Shown here: in pieces, positions 8,634 through 18,730 of the stretch
How the letters are laid out: the number at the start of each line of letters is the position of its first letter
Position numbering within the stretch: the first letter of the stretch is position 1
Source: Zygnema cylindricum
Taxonomy: Eukaryota > Streptophyta > Zygnematophyceae > Zygnematales > Zygnemataceae
Length of the DNA: 27,496 nt
Reading direction: 5' to 3'
Assembly (NCBI GenBank): GCA_037447655.1
Contig: JBBHKE010002695.1
Span: 21,867-49,362, forward strand
Made by a program: the position numbers and the translations under genes
The notes under the pieces: model-generated
Told to the model about the DNA's origin: nothing
Databases searched by the model: none
The model's input: only the letters and a program-made list of their open reading frames with translations

Positions 8634-9046
8634 CTGTAGATGTGAAGAACTTGCCTAATAAGTTAAGGCAGTTTTTGGACGTTTACCTAGATGTTATGAT
8701 TCTGACAAAAAAACAGATTCGAATCTGTTCTCAATAAAGTACCAGCCGTACATAGAAACACACGTACATATTTGTCCTGACTGGGGAAAGGACCTGCTGG
8801 AAGGATGTCCTTAGATTTTCTAAACGATATGACGATAAGCGGACGATCTAGAGTTCTTACAGCATCAGTTATTTGTCGTATAGGAAAGATTTGTCGTACA
8901 TAAAATCAGCCTGTATTTCAGCGCCGTCATAAATGATGTGACACTTGTAGCGAGCATGCAACAGAATCTTACCGCCGTGTTTACATGTAAAATATCGACT
9001 TGTAACTATCGAGTCTTGACATAGAAAGCGAGATGATATAATCGAA
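8634..9046. other. Spacer with nothing recognised
   Basis: Between D1 and E. Mixed sequence, with CGTAC motifs but no open frame of interest, no splice-supported exon and no repeat that I can match elsewhere in the window. Confidence 0.6.
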
Positions 9047-9611
9047 ATAAATTTGGGAATTGATAATGACAGTGACTGTTTTGGTTGCGGACAGTCACTT
9101 ACGTCATTTTGTCAAAAAACGTACGTTTGAAGTACACACAGGTACAAATAAAGCACCGTTGAGTACAAATTTGACGGTCAATCGGTTGAACAACTTTGAC
9201 TTTGAAAATATTTTTCAACCGCTTAAAATTTAGGCCGCGCTTGCGATTGTCGACCGTCATAATAAATTTAGCAATTCACACGGCCGGCGAACGTTTACGG
9301 TAACAAAACTGCGGCAACCACATGTAAATAAAAAGTGTTGCAGACAATCACTTTTTGTCGTTATGTGAGCTCCACGGTGAGAGCACTTAACCGCAAAATT
9401 GAAATTTAATCGTCTTAGCGTTACATTGACTTTAGACGCAAAGTGAAACGAAACCTCTTGAAACTGAAGTCTCGTACGGAAATAATGTCGGTTCGTCGTA
9501 CACATAAAATATTTCCGCGGACGAAAAAATCGCGTCACTCTTCGCGAACCAACATTTCTTCGAAATCGACAAGCGTGCGATTCATACAAATGAAAACCGC
9601 TCGGCGCTCGC

Positions 9612-10294
9612 CAGAGGTCGCAAACGGTCAACCGAAACCGTGACCGACCGTTACCCGACCGCCCGCGCCGGATCCGGAACGGATTCGGTTGCCAAATTTT
9701 GGGGGTCGGGCGGTTACGGTCGGTTGATTCACCAGGAAAAAAAAAACGGTCGATTACGGTCGGTCAACCAAAAAACCAAAAAAAAAGAAAATTTTGTACT
9801 GTCCCTATAATCCAACATTCTTGTACTTTGTACTCTTTGGCATCGTGGAAGTACGTGACATCATGATTAGCGTCGCAAATCTGACACGGTGGTACAATAT
9901 TCATTTCGTAAATCTTCGGCAACGCGACAAAGCGTCGCAAATCTGACACGGTAGTACACTATTCATTTCGCAAATCTTAGGGAACGCGACAAAGCGTCGC
10001 AAATCTGACACTATAGTAACACTATTCATTTCGCAAATCTTAAGGAACGAGACAAATCGTAATTATTGGCTTATTCCGTCGTACATTGATTAATTTTGTA
10101 CTTTTTCGGTTACGGCGGGCACGGTTAGTCGCAAAAAATCAAGATTCGGTTAAAAAAAATTTCCTAAACGACGGTCAGTTAATGGTTAACAATTTTGGAG
10201 CGTGACAAAACTCGGTCGGGCGTCGGTTACTCATATTTTGAAAAAAAAAACGGTCGGTTTCGGGTATGAAAATTTTTGACTTTTGCGACCTCTG
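9612..10294. mobile_element. F1, hAT-type element nested in E (683 bp)
   Basis: The termini are CAGAGGTCGCAAA and its inverted copy TTTGCGACCTCTG. The flanking 8-mers are GCGCTCGC (9604-9611) and GCGCTCGT (10295-10302), identical in seven of eight positions. CAGxG ends with 8-bp duplications are the hAT signature. The subterminal region is rich in CGGTCGGT/ACCGACCG motifs, as expected for transposase-binding repeats. It carries a 62-bp tandem array and no coding capacity. It is inserted between the E arms, so it is younger than E. Confidence 0.85.
9871..10058. repeat. Three tandem copies of a 62-bp unit inside F1
   Basis: The units start at 9871, 9933 and 9995 with CGTCGCAAATCTGACAC and contain ATTCATTTCG(C/T)AAATCTT. 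The first two periods are exactly 62 bp. The array lies in the middle of the hAT-type element. Confidence 0.9.
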
Positions 10295-11050
10295 GCGCTC
10301 GTACCAAACCAAACCGACACAAAATTACAGTATCGAATGAAACAACACATAACTGATGGTCTGATGCGAACCGAACAAAACATTGGACGGCGCGATTTCG
10401 GCCGACGCCGATTCACACAATATCCTAACATTTCTCTGTCGATGTAAGACTGTTGATTCATATATAGTGTGGCTCGATTTCGTTGCGCGTGACGACGCGC
10501 ATTTTTTTCATTTAATTTCAAATGATATGGTTCGTTTTATTATAACAGTTTATTTCGTTGCGTGCGTTATAATATTTATGTACGGAACTTATAGTACTTC
10601 AGTTTAAAATTGTTTCGTTTCACAAGTTCAATGTAACGATTACACGATTAAATTTCAATTTTGCGGCTAACTGCTCTCACCGTGTAGCTCACATAACGAC
10701 AAAAAGTGACTGTCAACAACAATTTTTATTTACATGTGGTTGCCGCAGTTTTGTTACCGTAAACGTTCGTCTGCCGTGTGAATTGCTAAATTTATTATGA
10801 TGGTCGACGTTCGCAAGCGCGGCCTAAATTTTAAGCGGTTGAAAAATATTTTCAAAGTCAAAGTTGTTCAACCGATTGACCGTCAAAGTTGTACTCAACG
10901 GTGCTTTGTTTTTGTACCTGTGTGTACTTCAAACGTACGTTTTTTGACAAAATGACGTAAGTGACTGTCCGCAACCAAAACAGTCACTGTCATTATCAAC
11001 TCACATAAATTTCTGTAAAGTACATCGCAATCGTAATTAGCGTAAAAAAA

Positions 11051-11820
11051 CATAGTTGTTCAAAACGCATTTTACGCACGATTCAAACGTGCATACAAAA
11101 CGTAGAAACTGGAGAGGTCGATTTGAAAAAATCGTAAAAATCGATAATGAATTTCTATCCAAACAATTCCGTACATGTTAAAAAATTGAATTGAACATGT
11201 ATTGCAGGTTGTACGCTTACCGTTAAACGAGCGGTAGAAATTGTTTATCATTTAGCTAATTATCACAGCAATGTTATTTATTGGAACATTTACATCAATT
11301 GGATTCCGACCTTTGACCTCGTGGTATCAACAAAATTTGTAGGACCAGGTTCAAATAGGTTTAAATCATAGATAACGTTCTCTTTTGTCACAATAATATT
11401 GTCCTGGCGTCAATAATGGCGTCTTCCTTCAAGATTCGCGTTCAAGCTTTCATGGCGGCTTCTTTTCAAAATTTTGAAGAAGAGGTTCGTACACATTTTG
11501 AACTTACGGCGTGCAAATAGTGTGACGCCGCAACGTCTCTTTTTCAAATTGTCCGTAGATGTACAACAATTTGCCGTACGTATCCTTGAACATTCAATTC
11601 ACTTTACAGAACAAGAAGTACCAATACGTGCATCGTATCTTTTCGTCAACTTCCGTACAATTTCCGTAAAAAACCCCACGATTACCGTAATTTGTCTATA
11701 TGTTTCCGTAAATTGGTCGTTTCAGTTTACAGTATATTTTTTTTGCGATTTTTTCAAAAGTTGCGTAAAATACGTAGAAACTGAAGAAAGGGAAAAAATC
11801 GCGCGATTTAAACAACTAGG
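11051..11820. mobile_element. B1, hAT-type element nested in C5 (770 bp)
   Basis: The ends are CATAGTTGTTCAAAACG (left) and, read inward from the right, CCTAGTTGTTTAAATCG. A perfect 8-bp duplication TAAAAAAA flanks it (11043-11050 and 11821-11828). It is homologous along its length to B2 at 18731-19699. Both contain many TTTCCGTA/TTACCGTA motifs, which could be transposase-binding repeats. A 147-codon open frame crosses its right end and is not conserved in B2, so I treat it as non-coding. Confidence 0.85.
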
Positions 11821-11921
11821 TAAAAAAATAATTAAAGTTAAAATATGTAGTGAAATAATTAGTGCGATCAATTCTAATTTGAGTTTCGATTTTTCTCAAA
11901 AAACAAATTTAATCTAATTTA

Positions 11922-12173
11922 TCAATAAGGGTGAAGTTCCATCAGACGTTTTCTGTAATCGTACGACCAACTATACAGACCGGGTCGATTGAGTCGATGT
12001 TCCATCACGTAGAGTTTGTAAACCACGTGTTCTAAATTGACTGACGCCACGCAAGCTACGATCCGATATTGAATATCTTTCAAATTTTTAACACCGACAA
12101 ACTTAACTTCAAATCTTCTTTTGCGTACCATGCACCTGCATACAAAATCATCTTCGAAATCATCATACGACAT
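11922..12173 (-). CDS. Hypothetical ORF, 83 aa, possible captured fragment
   Basis: ATG to TGA, beginning MSYDDFEDDFVCRCMVRKRR and ending RPGLYSWSYDYRKRLMELHP-Y. Composition is balanced (acidic, basic, Trp, Cys, Tyr), and codon third positions are mixed rather than A/T-only, unlike random frames nearby. No family is recognised. It lies in the extra DNA inside C5, and its 3' end overlaps the presumed insert boundary. It could be an exon of a gene, a captured fragment, or chance. The other ORF of the insert is on the same strand upstream in a different frame. Confidence 0.3.
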   Translation of the reverse strand: MSYDDFEDDFVCRCMVRKRRFEVKFVGVKNLKDIQYRIVACVASVNLEHVVYKLYVMEHRLNRPGLYSWSYDYRKRLMELHPY

Positions 12174-12408
12174 AGCTTTTATACGTTTTGCAGACGCCAG
12201 TCTTTACGCCAACTCATTTTTTAAGGTTTCTGTTTTCGAACAGAACGAAAGTCCTTAAAAAGAAAGTGTGATAAACAAAAGTTACCGAAAATAACGTGAC
12301 GAAGGAATGTTACGAAATTACATTTTTATTTTCGGTTGTATTTTTGAAAGCGCGTGTCATGAGCAAATTTCATCAATTTTCTGCTTGTTTTCTATCATGA
12401 CACGTAGC

Positions 12409-12699
12409 TTAATCGTCCAGCGTGTCACGATTATTATTTTTTTTATCTGCCAACCCACTTCTTCGAGGTGGGTTGACAGTTAAAGTGAAACATGAAGCGA
12501 ACGCCTCGCATATAAACATCTGACGGTCAATATTACCTCCTAGACCTTCGGAGAGTATTGACAAGATTCTTAATAATGTTGTTTTTCGTATAAAAACAAA
12601 ATAAACGGCACGATTTGGTACAGATAGTGGCAAATTTCTGTAAACTTCCCAACTTTTCACCTCATGGAACGTTACCCAAACTCTAACTTGAGTTCCTTT
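12409..12699 (-). pseudogene. Hypothetical open frame, about 96 codons, no good start
   Basis: Open from the TAG at 12702-12700 to the stop at 12409. It reads TQVRVWVTFHEVKSWEVYRN near the start and ends with NNNRDTLDD. The only in-frame ATG is internal (QMFICEAF), so an upstream exon or an eroded start is implied. Composition is protein-like. Within it the DNA forms a hairpin, CAACCCAC / GTGGGTTG with a 9-nt loop (about 12453-12477). The next ORF downstream (11922-12173) is in another frame, with 235 bp of AT-rich DNA between, so if they were one gene it is broken or spliced. No family is recognised. Confidence 0.25.
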
Positions 12700-13133
12700 C
12701 TATAATAAGTATCCGCGCTGAATATCTTTACGGTAAATTAGGTCCACGTATAGAATCTAACAAATCGTACAATTTCACGTCATTATGACGTTTGCACTAC
12801 GCAGTTTGTGAAAACAGAACTACATGAAAACGACCTAAATTAAATCATTTGCTGTACTTTTTCACTTAATAAAGTACATTTTTGCACGGTGAGACACTGA
12901 CCGTACGCCACACTATTTAAAACGACACTATATTAGAGTTGTTAAAGCTGATTCAAAAAGTACCTTAAATAATGTAAATAAAATATTATAATTATGTACT
13001 CTATATAAGGTGATTGAGTCAAAATTTGGGGCGACGGAATTAGCGTACATACCATTAATTACGATTCACGCTGTAATGTACTTGTACTATTTTGTACTCT
13101 TAACAAGCCATGACGCGTTTTCCAAAAGCTCTG

Positions 13134-13209
13134 CATGGTTGCCCTTCAAATATATTGTACGCTCAACCATGGTTGCTCTTCAAAAATATTGTACGCTCAA
13201 CCATGGTTG
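13134..13209. repeat. 34-bp tandem repeat, 2.2 copies
   Basis: The units start at 13134, 13168 and 13202 with CATGGTTG and contain TTCAAA(A/T)ATATTGTACGCTC. The period is exactly 34 bp. Confidence 0.9.
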
Positions 13210-14524
13210 AAAGCCATTTCTCTTTTTACATTTTTGACTTTGCGATAGATATTGCAGTTATTTGGAAAGCCAAAATCGGAAAAATATTTCCCATCGTTTC
13301 CACTACGACGACCCAATCAACCTTTTTTTTTCAACATTCTTGGGATGTTTGATTAAAAATATAATTTGTGCCTTTTTGTTTTTTGTGTCTATACTTCGAA
13401 AACAAACAGTAAAATATTTGTATAACCGTATGAAAGTTCTCCATTGTCTATAGATCATAAACGATTTGTGGTATTTTTTTTTACAAAATATTTTTTAGTT
13501 AAAACGGCTCGTAAACTGATTTAGACAGAGTTGCAAGGTGACGTGGTCTAACATAAAATGATGTGGAAAAAAAAAAACAAATTTTGTCACTGCATTTGAA
13601 AAATACTATGTGTACGTTCGCGTGTATTTGTAACTTAGCGAGCTTACTTTGTCTCGTAACGAATATCATAATGGGCAAAGAGGAAAATCGTTAATTAAAT
13701 GTGTGGCGATTGTATACCTCGACAATGCCTGTGACGATTCTCAACATCTACAATCTATGTTGTCGCACTATATTCTTTGAAATTGCTTGTGATATCGCAT
13801 GTCTTTGCTTGACATTGTAGACGTGTGCTACTCATGGTTGAAAAAAATGCCTTTGCCTTTCCAACTCCTGTCCGGTCGCCATGAAATGAAGGTCTCCTAT
13901 TTGAGAGTCGTTTCTACAATTATTGAGACCCAAAGAAAAAAAAATACGTACTGAATGCAAACGTACAAAATTAAAAATAAACATGTAATAATCCTTGTCG
14001 AAAACTTTTGAAATCGTATGAAATGTGTGAATGTGTTTTATACTTTTGCTCTTGTGATAAATCGCTTTGCAACATATATATACCAAATGTTTTAATGTAA
14101 TGTTTGAAAATGAAGTGGCATAACTTAGATGTAGGTCAAATAACTGAAGACGACAATATGTATTCTCAATTTGAAGCAGACGGAAATTGTATTTCATCTT
14201 TTGACTTTTTCCGTACGGATGTAGTTTTTATTAGTATGGCGTTACGTCTTTCAAGAAAACGACCATGAAAACCTTCACTTTCGCACTCTAAATTGCAACG
14301 TGACGTTTAAGAGTCATTTAAAGACTTCCACACAGTATTGCATATAGACTTCAATGCCACGACATACCACGTACAACATCTACACTACTTTGTATCATAT
14401 TTTTACCAAATTGTTTGCGATATCATACACCATAGTGTTAATTGAAGCGTACAGTATCATATAGTGCTACAGTTTTTGTCGCATGTACCGAGTATCGTGA
14501 AGACGTTTTCGCTTTACAACCCTA
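13210..14524. other. Long stretch with no recognised gene or element
   Basis: AT-rich DNA (about two thirds A+T). An open frame at 13832-14197 on the minus strand (121 codons) is rich in Ile/Phe/Lys/Ser and has no recognisable domain; I do not call it. Similar phrases CAACATCTACA and TTG(T/C)GATATC occur near 13745-13800 and 14385-14425 and hint at a degenerate direct duplication. Confidence 0.5.
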
Positions 14525-14922
14525 TACCGCTAATGGTTCATCGTGTTTAAAAAAATATCGTAAATACTAATTTACTAACGGTATTTTGTGTTTTTTGTGT
14601 AAAAAAAAATAGCATTAACATTGATTTGGCACTTAACGCCAATTTGTGTGTCGACTTTGTAACGTCTATGTTGAGTTGTCACCAGTACTATTTTAAGTAA
14701 AGTTTACTACCTTAACAACATAAGCCAAGGTACGAACTTCTGGCGTTTGGAACTCGTACAAACCATGTAAATTAGAGTAAAATTTAACAATATTTCTGGT
14801 TTCTCTACATTATTTTATGCTTTATATTTTGTAATGTTCCTCTCTTTTAGGTGGCTAATTGGTTCTAAAATCTAATTTACATGCGAAATGCACTTAATAT
14901 TGTAGAAATGAGATGTTACTTA

Positions 14923-16410
14923 GTGCGTGTCCCCATATAACCGAAACTTTGAAACGCTACTTTGGTTTTTAGCGCAGATTTTACGGTGTACTTTTCAAAG
15001 TGTTCCTATGTCAATCATTACTTGCGCCTTGAATACTTCAAATATGTGACAATTGTAGACGTCTACAAAATATGCCACAGCCTACGATAATACAAAACGA
15101 AATGTAGACGACTACGAAACATCCTAAAATTAGTGGCGTCTACAAAAACGGCGATGGTTGTAGACGTCGAGTTTTTTGTGACATTGTAGATCTTTAAGGT
15201 TTTGTGACATTGCAACGTCATGCTACCTTGCGAAGTCATGCTACCTTGTGACTTCATCAACACGTAAACTTTCCGCCATGGCTTCTCGATGTTTTTTTCC
15301 TACCATTTATCATTCGATATGTCACCAAAATGAGACCAAAAATATTGAAAAAAAAGAAAAATATATATCTTTCATTCGATACTATTATTGTTGCATTTTA
15401 CTTAGCGATGAGAAAAAGAGGAGCAGCCGAATGAAAAAGATGGGGAGAGACGAGGACGTTGTAAATTTTTGCAAAGGACCCATGAATGAAAGTGGAGGTA
15501 CAAACACCGACGATTTTTTCCGTACATGCTTGTCATTTTTGCCCGTACATGCGCGTGACGAGCATGGAAAAAAATAACGTGTACTCTCCCTCGTTCAAAA
15601 AAAATTGAAGACGTTTCAAGCGTGCAATACATGCTTTCTATTTGTCGATAGGGGGTTGTTTTGGTGAAAATCAGATGAGGATTTGATTCCATTACAAGTG
15701 TGAAGATGAGTTGGAAGTGGGTAGCGATGACAATAACGCTACACCGCCAATCGTTATTAGCGTTGTGTACGCTAATTCCGTCTCGCTTTTTTTTTTTATT
15801 CTCCATTGGTGTAGTTCATTCTATTTTTTTCTTTATTCTATTTAGGGTTATTTTCAGTACGTTGTCTCTTAAATAGAGTGGTGTACAGTCATTGTCATGC
15901 GTACATAAATGTACCTTTTTAAATTAAAAAATACAATAAATTAGCTTTAGTAACCGCGGACGCATGAGAATGTGCGTTCTAAAAAGGAAAAAAACTCAGG
16001 TCGTAAAAAATCCCGCTCGCACATATTCGTCCGACAGCCGCGTTTCGACCGTGTGAATGTACAATTTGTCAAATTCTGTACGAAGACTTATATTAGTGTA
16101 AGCATGTTTGCGACCGACATTTACTTTTTTCAAAGATCCAAATTACCATAACCAAACAATTAGCATAAATGTTTTTTTCCAAAATTTTCAAATTCTTAAA
16201 TAGCGTACACCACGGTAATTATTTTTATACGCTAAAAAAACTTACACGCTAATAACGATTGGCGGTGTACCTTCCAAGTTCCAAGATGACGCAAAATGTA
16301 CTTGTGTTTCTGCCCATTTTTCGTATGCCGTAATATTTTCTCGTTGGAAGTCCCATTTTGTGTGAAAACGGCGGAAAAAAACCCTTACTTGAACACATGG
16401 GGATACACCC
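14923..16410. mobile_element. H2, PIF/Harbinger-type element (1488 bp)
   Basis: Left end GTGCGTGTCCCCATATAAC and right end ATGGGGATACACCC (inverted: GGGTGTATCCCCATGTG). An exact TTA duplication flanks it (14920-14922 and 16411-16413). TTA/TAA targets with GGG/GxG-starting ends are typical of PIF/Harbinger. The left 500 bp matches, in inverted orientation, the right part of H1, including TTGTAGACG(A/T)C(T/G)AC motifs. The right 50 bp matches the left end of H3. No transposase is seen; the open frames cross the C2 junction and are chance. Confidence 0.8.
15742..16267. mobile_element. C2, C-family MITE nested in H2 (526 bp)
   Basis: The ends are CACCGCCAATCGTTATTAGCG and CGCTAATAACGATTGGCGGTG, with TA on both sides. 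The interior is in the opposite orientation to C1 and the same window orientation as C3. The shared interior includes TATATTAGTG, TAAGCATGTTTGCGACCGAC and TTTACTTTTTTCAAAGA. It sits 143 bp from the right end of H2. Confidence 0.9.
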
Positions 16411-16613
16411 TTAGAAATGAGAAGCTATTTACGTAAACGAGTTTGTCTCACATCACACTAAATTTGAAGGACATATTATAAAATGGTTAACATTAAACAA
16501 AACCTTTCCATATTAGCGTAAAATATATTTTAATGTTAATAATACTAGTTTATGATTTTGGGTCGAAAAAATCCGCGACAAAATTTGTCTTAATAACGAC
16601 GGGTGGTGTACTG

Positions 16614-18151
16614 TACAGTACAGTACTGTACTGTACTTGCATACAATGCACGGAAAAGATTCTGATTATGACTTTTTTTTTACGATTTTGATTTTTCTAT
16701 TTTATTTTTTCGATTTTTTATTTTTATTTGATTTATTTTTGTTTTTGCTTTCAATTTTGGACAGAAACGACAAAAAATCTAAATTTTGAACACTGAGGCC
16801 TGTTCTCCATTAGGCAGTCCCAGTAAACATGCGGATACGTCTATTTCTAGTGTTTATGGCACGGCCTTCCATTATGTCGTGCCAGTAGACATCGATTCTC
16901 AATTATGATTGGCGCCACGTAGGTTAGTTTTCAGATTCTTAAAATCTATAAATATTCTTCAAGCTGAAAATTTGTACGTAATATTTGTACGGGTGGAGGT
17001 AGTTAATGACTCGTACGAAAATTTTGCGACCAGATTTTAATTTTGAAATTGAAAATCAAAATTTCGGAATGGAATGTCAAAAAGGCGCCGCAAACTTTTA
17101 AGGTCAGCGGATGTTAGAAGGAGCGTGCGAAGATTTTTCGGTTGACCTGCATAGACCGTGGCGGAAGGCACATGGCATTTGCGACGTGTTCGATTCACAT
17201 TGCCTATTCGTGGTGGTTTTTATTTCTAATTTTCACGTGTACCAATGGTACGCGACCAGTGTGAAGAAACTCTCCTCCCGAGGAGAGTCTCTTCACACTG
17301 GACGATGTGCGTGATTGCTTCGCGAATCGAAAAAAAGTAAAAAATCCAACGGTCGACATTTACGCCTATAATATTGGAGCCATCTAGTAGGCATGTTTCG
17401 TCATGTTTCGTCTGACAAAAAAATAAAATGGTACGAATATGTACGAAATCGTACGGCGTCCAGTAAACAACCCCACTTTTCCTATAATGGAAGTTCACCC
17501 TCATTCTGAAACGTCCCCTGAGCAAACTTGCTGACGCAAATGGCTAACCACAGCCACGTGTTCATAACTTCACATGAGCACCTCCTCTTGAATACTACAA
17601 ATTGTCAAAAAAAACAAGAAATGCAGGAAAGCGCACAAAGTGAATGTTCGTTTGTCTTTTTTTCAGATTTGTCTTTTTATGGAGATTTGTTTGGCATGCC
17701 AAACGTCAAAAATCTTTGCAGGATGCAGATGTCGCCGTACTTGAGCATTTTGGCTTTTTCTGTTAGCTTTTATTTGCATAGAAAATGACGTTTTTGTCTT
17801 TTATTGACATGTCGGTCGCTTTTTACCAACCAAGAGTTGTCGTATTATATTTTGTGGACGGGGCGAGAGATTCTTCAATTTGTGCAATCTTGAAGATTCG
17901 AGACGATTGGGCACCCTAAATTTGTCGGCGGCTCCGATGTACGGAAATAAGAATGCATCCGTACATCTTTAAATTTGGTTGATAGATGAAAATGATTTCA
18001 TTTTACAATATGCTTATATAATGCGCAATGAAACACGTGAGCATATTATATTATATACTATTGCTAACGCATAGGCACACCATTTAGATTTGGCGTCAGA
18101 TTTCATTGTCGGTTGTCGCGCGTCAAAAAATCTGACATTCGTCGGTTTTGA
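16614..18151. other. Spacer with small repeats, no confident gene
   Basis: It starts with alternating GTAC/TGTAC repeats (16612-16637) and a T-rich tract. There is an imperfect direct repeat near 16802 and 16866 (CCATTAGGCAGTCCCAGTAAACAT and CCATTATGTCGTGCCAGTAGACAT, similar). A strong 46-bp palindrome lies at 17256-17301. Open frames of 60-100 codons lack recognisable domains. Confidence 0.5.
17256..17301. repeat. 46-bp near-perfect palindrome
   Basis: The left half begins CCAGTGTGAAGA and the right half ends TCTTCACACTGG, and they match at 21 of 23 positions. There is essentially no loop (centre CTCCCGAG). It would form a cruciform in DNA or a tight hairpin in RNA. It is not part of any repeat recognised elsewhere in the window. 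Confidence 0.95.
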
Positions 18152-18300
18152 CTTTTAACCATAGTTCAAAAGTAGGTGAAAGTAGCCCCATACAATATGC
18201 CTATTGTATGCAAAACATACAATATGACCTTAAGACCCATACTGTATTCGGACCTATTCGGACCAATTAAAACATTCGGACCAAAAACTTTTATTTACAC

Positions 18301-18606
18301 CATAATTCAAAAGTAGGTGAAAGTAGGCCCATACAATATGCCTATTGTATGCAAAACATACAATACGACATTGATACCCATATTGTATTCAGACCTATTC
18401 AGACCAATTAAAACAATCGGACCAAAAATTGGACTAATTAAAACATTCGAACCAAAAAAAATTATTTACACCGTCAGATTCGGAAGATCGGACGGTCGCT
18501 GATCAAAGTTTCGATCTAAGAAGATCACATGAAAAGCCCATAACACAACTTACGATAAAGGCGCCCACCAAAGGCCTACCATAAAAACGCCTACTTTTAA
18601 ACTATG
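18301..18606. mobile_element. A2, hAT-type MITE nested in A1 (306 bp)
   Basis: The ends are CATAATTCAAAAGTAGG and CCTACTTTTAAACTATG, with a perfect 8-bp duplication ATTTACAC (18293-18300 and 18607-18614). It has the same orientation as A1. The interior has CCTATTGTATGCAAAACATACAATA, an internal palindrome, and CGGACC(A) repeats. Confidence 0.95.
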
Positions 18607-18730
18607 ATTTACACCGTCACATTCGGACAATAGGACTGTCGCCGATCAAAGTAGGGATCTAAGAATATCACATGAAAAGCCCATAACTCAACTTACGATA
18701 AAGGCGCCGACCAAAGGCCTACCATAAAAA

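Larger units (their letters stand above)
9055..11004. mobile_element. E, DNA transposon with about 410-bp TIRs
   Basis: Left TIR is about 9055-9470 and right TIR about 10596-11004. They match over most of their length, including GATAATGACAGTGACTG and GGTTGCGGACAGTCACTTAC at the ends. An exact 8-bp duplication ATAAATTT flanks the element (9047-9054 and 11005-11012). Very long TIRs suggest a Mutator-like (MULE) or similar non-autonomous element, although MULEs usually make 9-bp duplications; the superfamily is uncertain. The internal part holds element F and no transposase. A degenerate end of the same family lies at 21818-21902. Confidence 0.85.
11023..13073. mobile_element. C5, C-family MITE split by two insertions
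   Basis: Left end CATCGCAATCGTAATTAGCG (after TA) and right end TTAATTACGATTCACGCTG (before TA) are diverged C-family termini. The last 200 bp (CACACTATTTAAAACG... TCAAAATTTGGGGCGACGG) aligns by eye with C4. Removing B1 with one TSD leaves 1273 bp, against 526-579 bp for intact C copies, so about 690 bp more has been inserted near 11930-12700. That is where the two minus-strand ORFs lie. Confidence 0.65.
14525..16608. mobile_element. C6, C-family MITE split by H2
   Basis: Left end TACCGCTAATGGTTCATCG after TA; right end TTAATAACGACGGGTGGTG before TA. Both are diverged C termini. The left inner part (AAAAAAAAATAGCATTAAC...) and the right inner part (TATGATTTTGGGTCGAAAAAATC) align with C4. Subtracting H2 with its TSD leaves about 593 bp, close to intact C4 (579 bp), which supports the reading. 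C2 lies inside H2, giving C within H within C. Confidence 0.65.

Noticed and set aside
9257-9631. 124-codon minus-strand open frame
   Set aside because: It crosses the junction of E and the nested F1 element, so it cannot be an ancestral gene. No recognisable domain.
11474-11917. 147-codon + strand open frame as a transposon protein
   Set aside because: It crosses the right TIR and target duplication of B1 into C5. In B2 the matching region is broken by frame changes. Similarity follows repeated TTTCCGTA motifs at DNA level.
13832-14197. 121-codon minus-strand open frame
   Set aside because: Composition follows AT-rich DNA (Ile, Phe, Lys, Ser), with no domain, no splice partners and no start context.
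15402-15806. 134-codon minus-strand open frame
   Set aside because: It runs across the H2/C2 insertion junction and has no recognisable domain.
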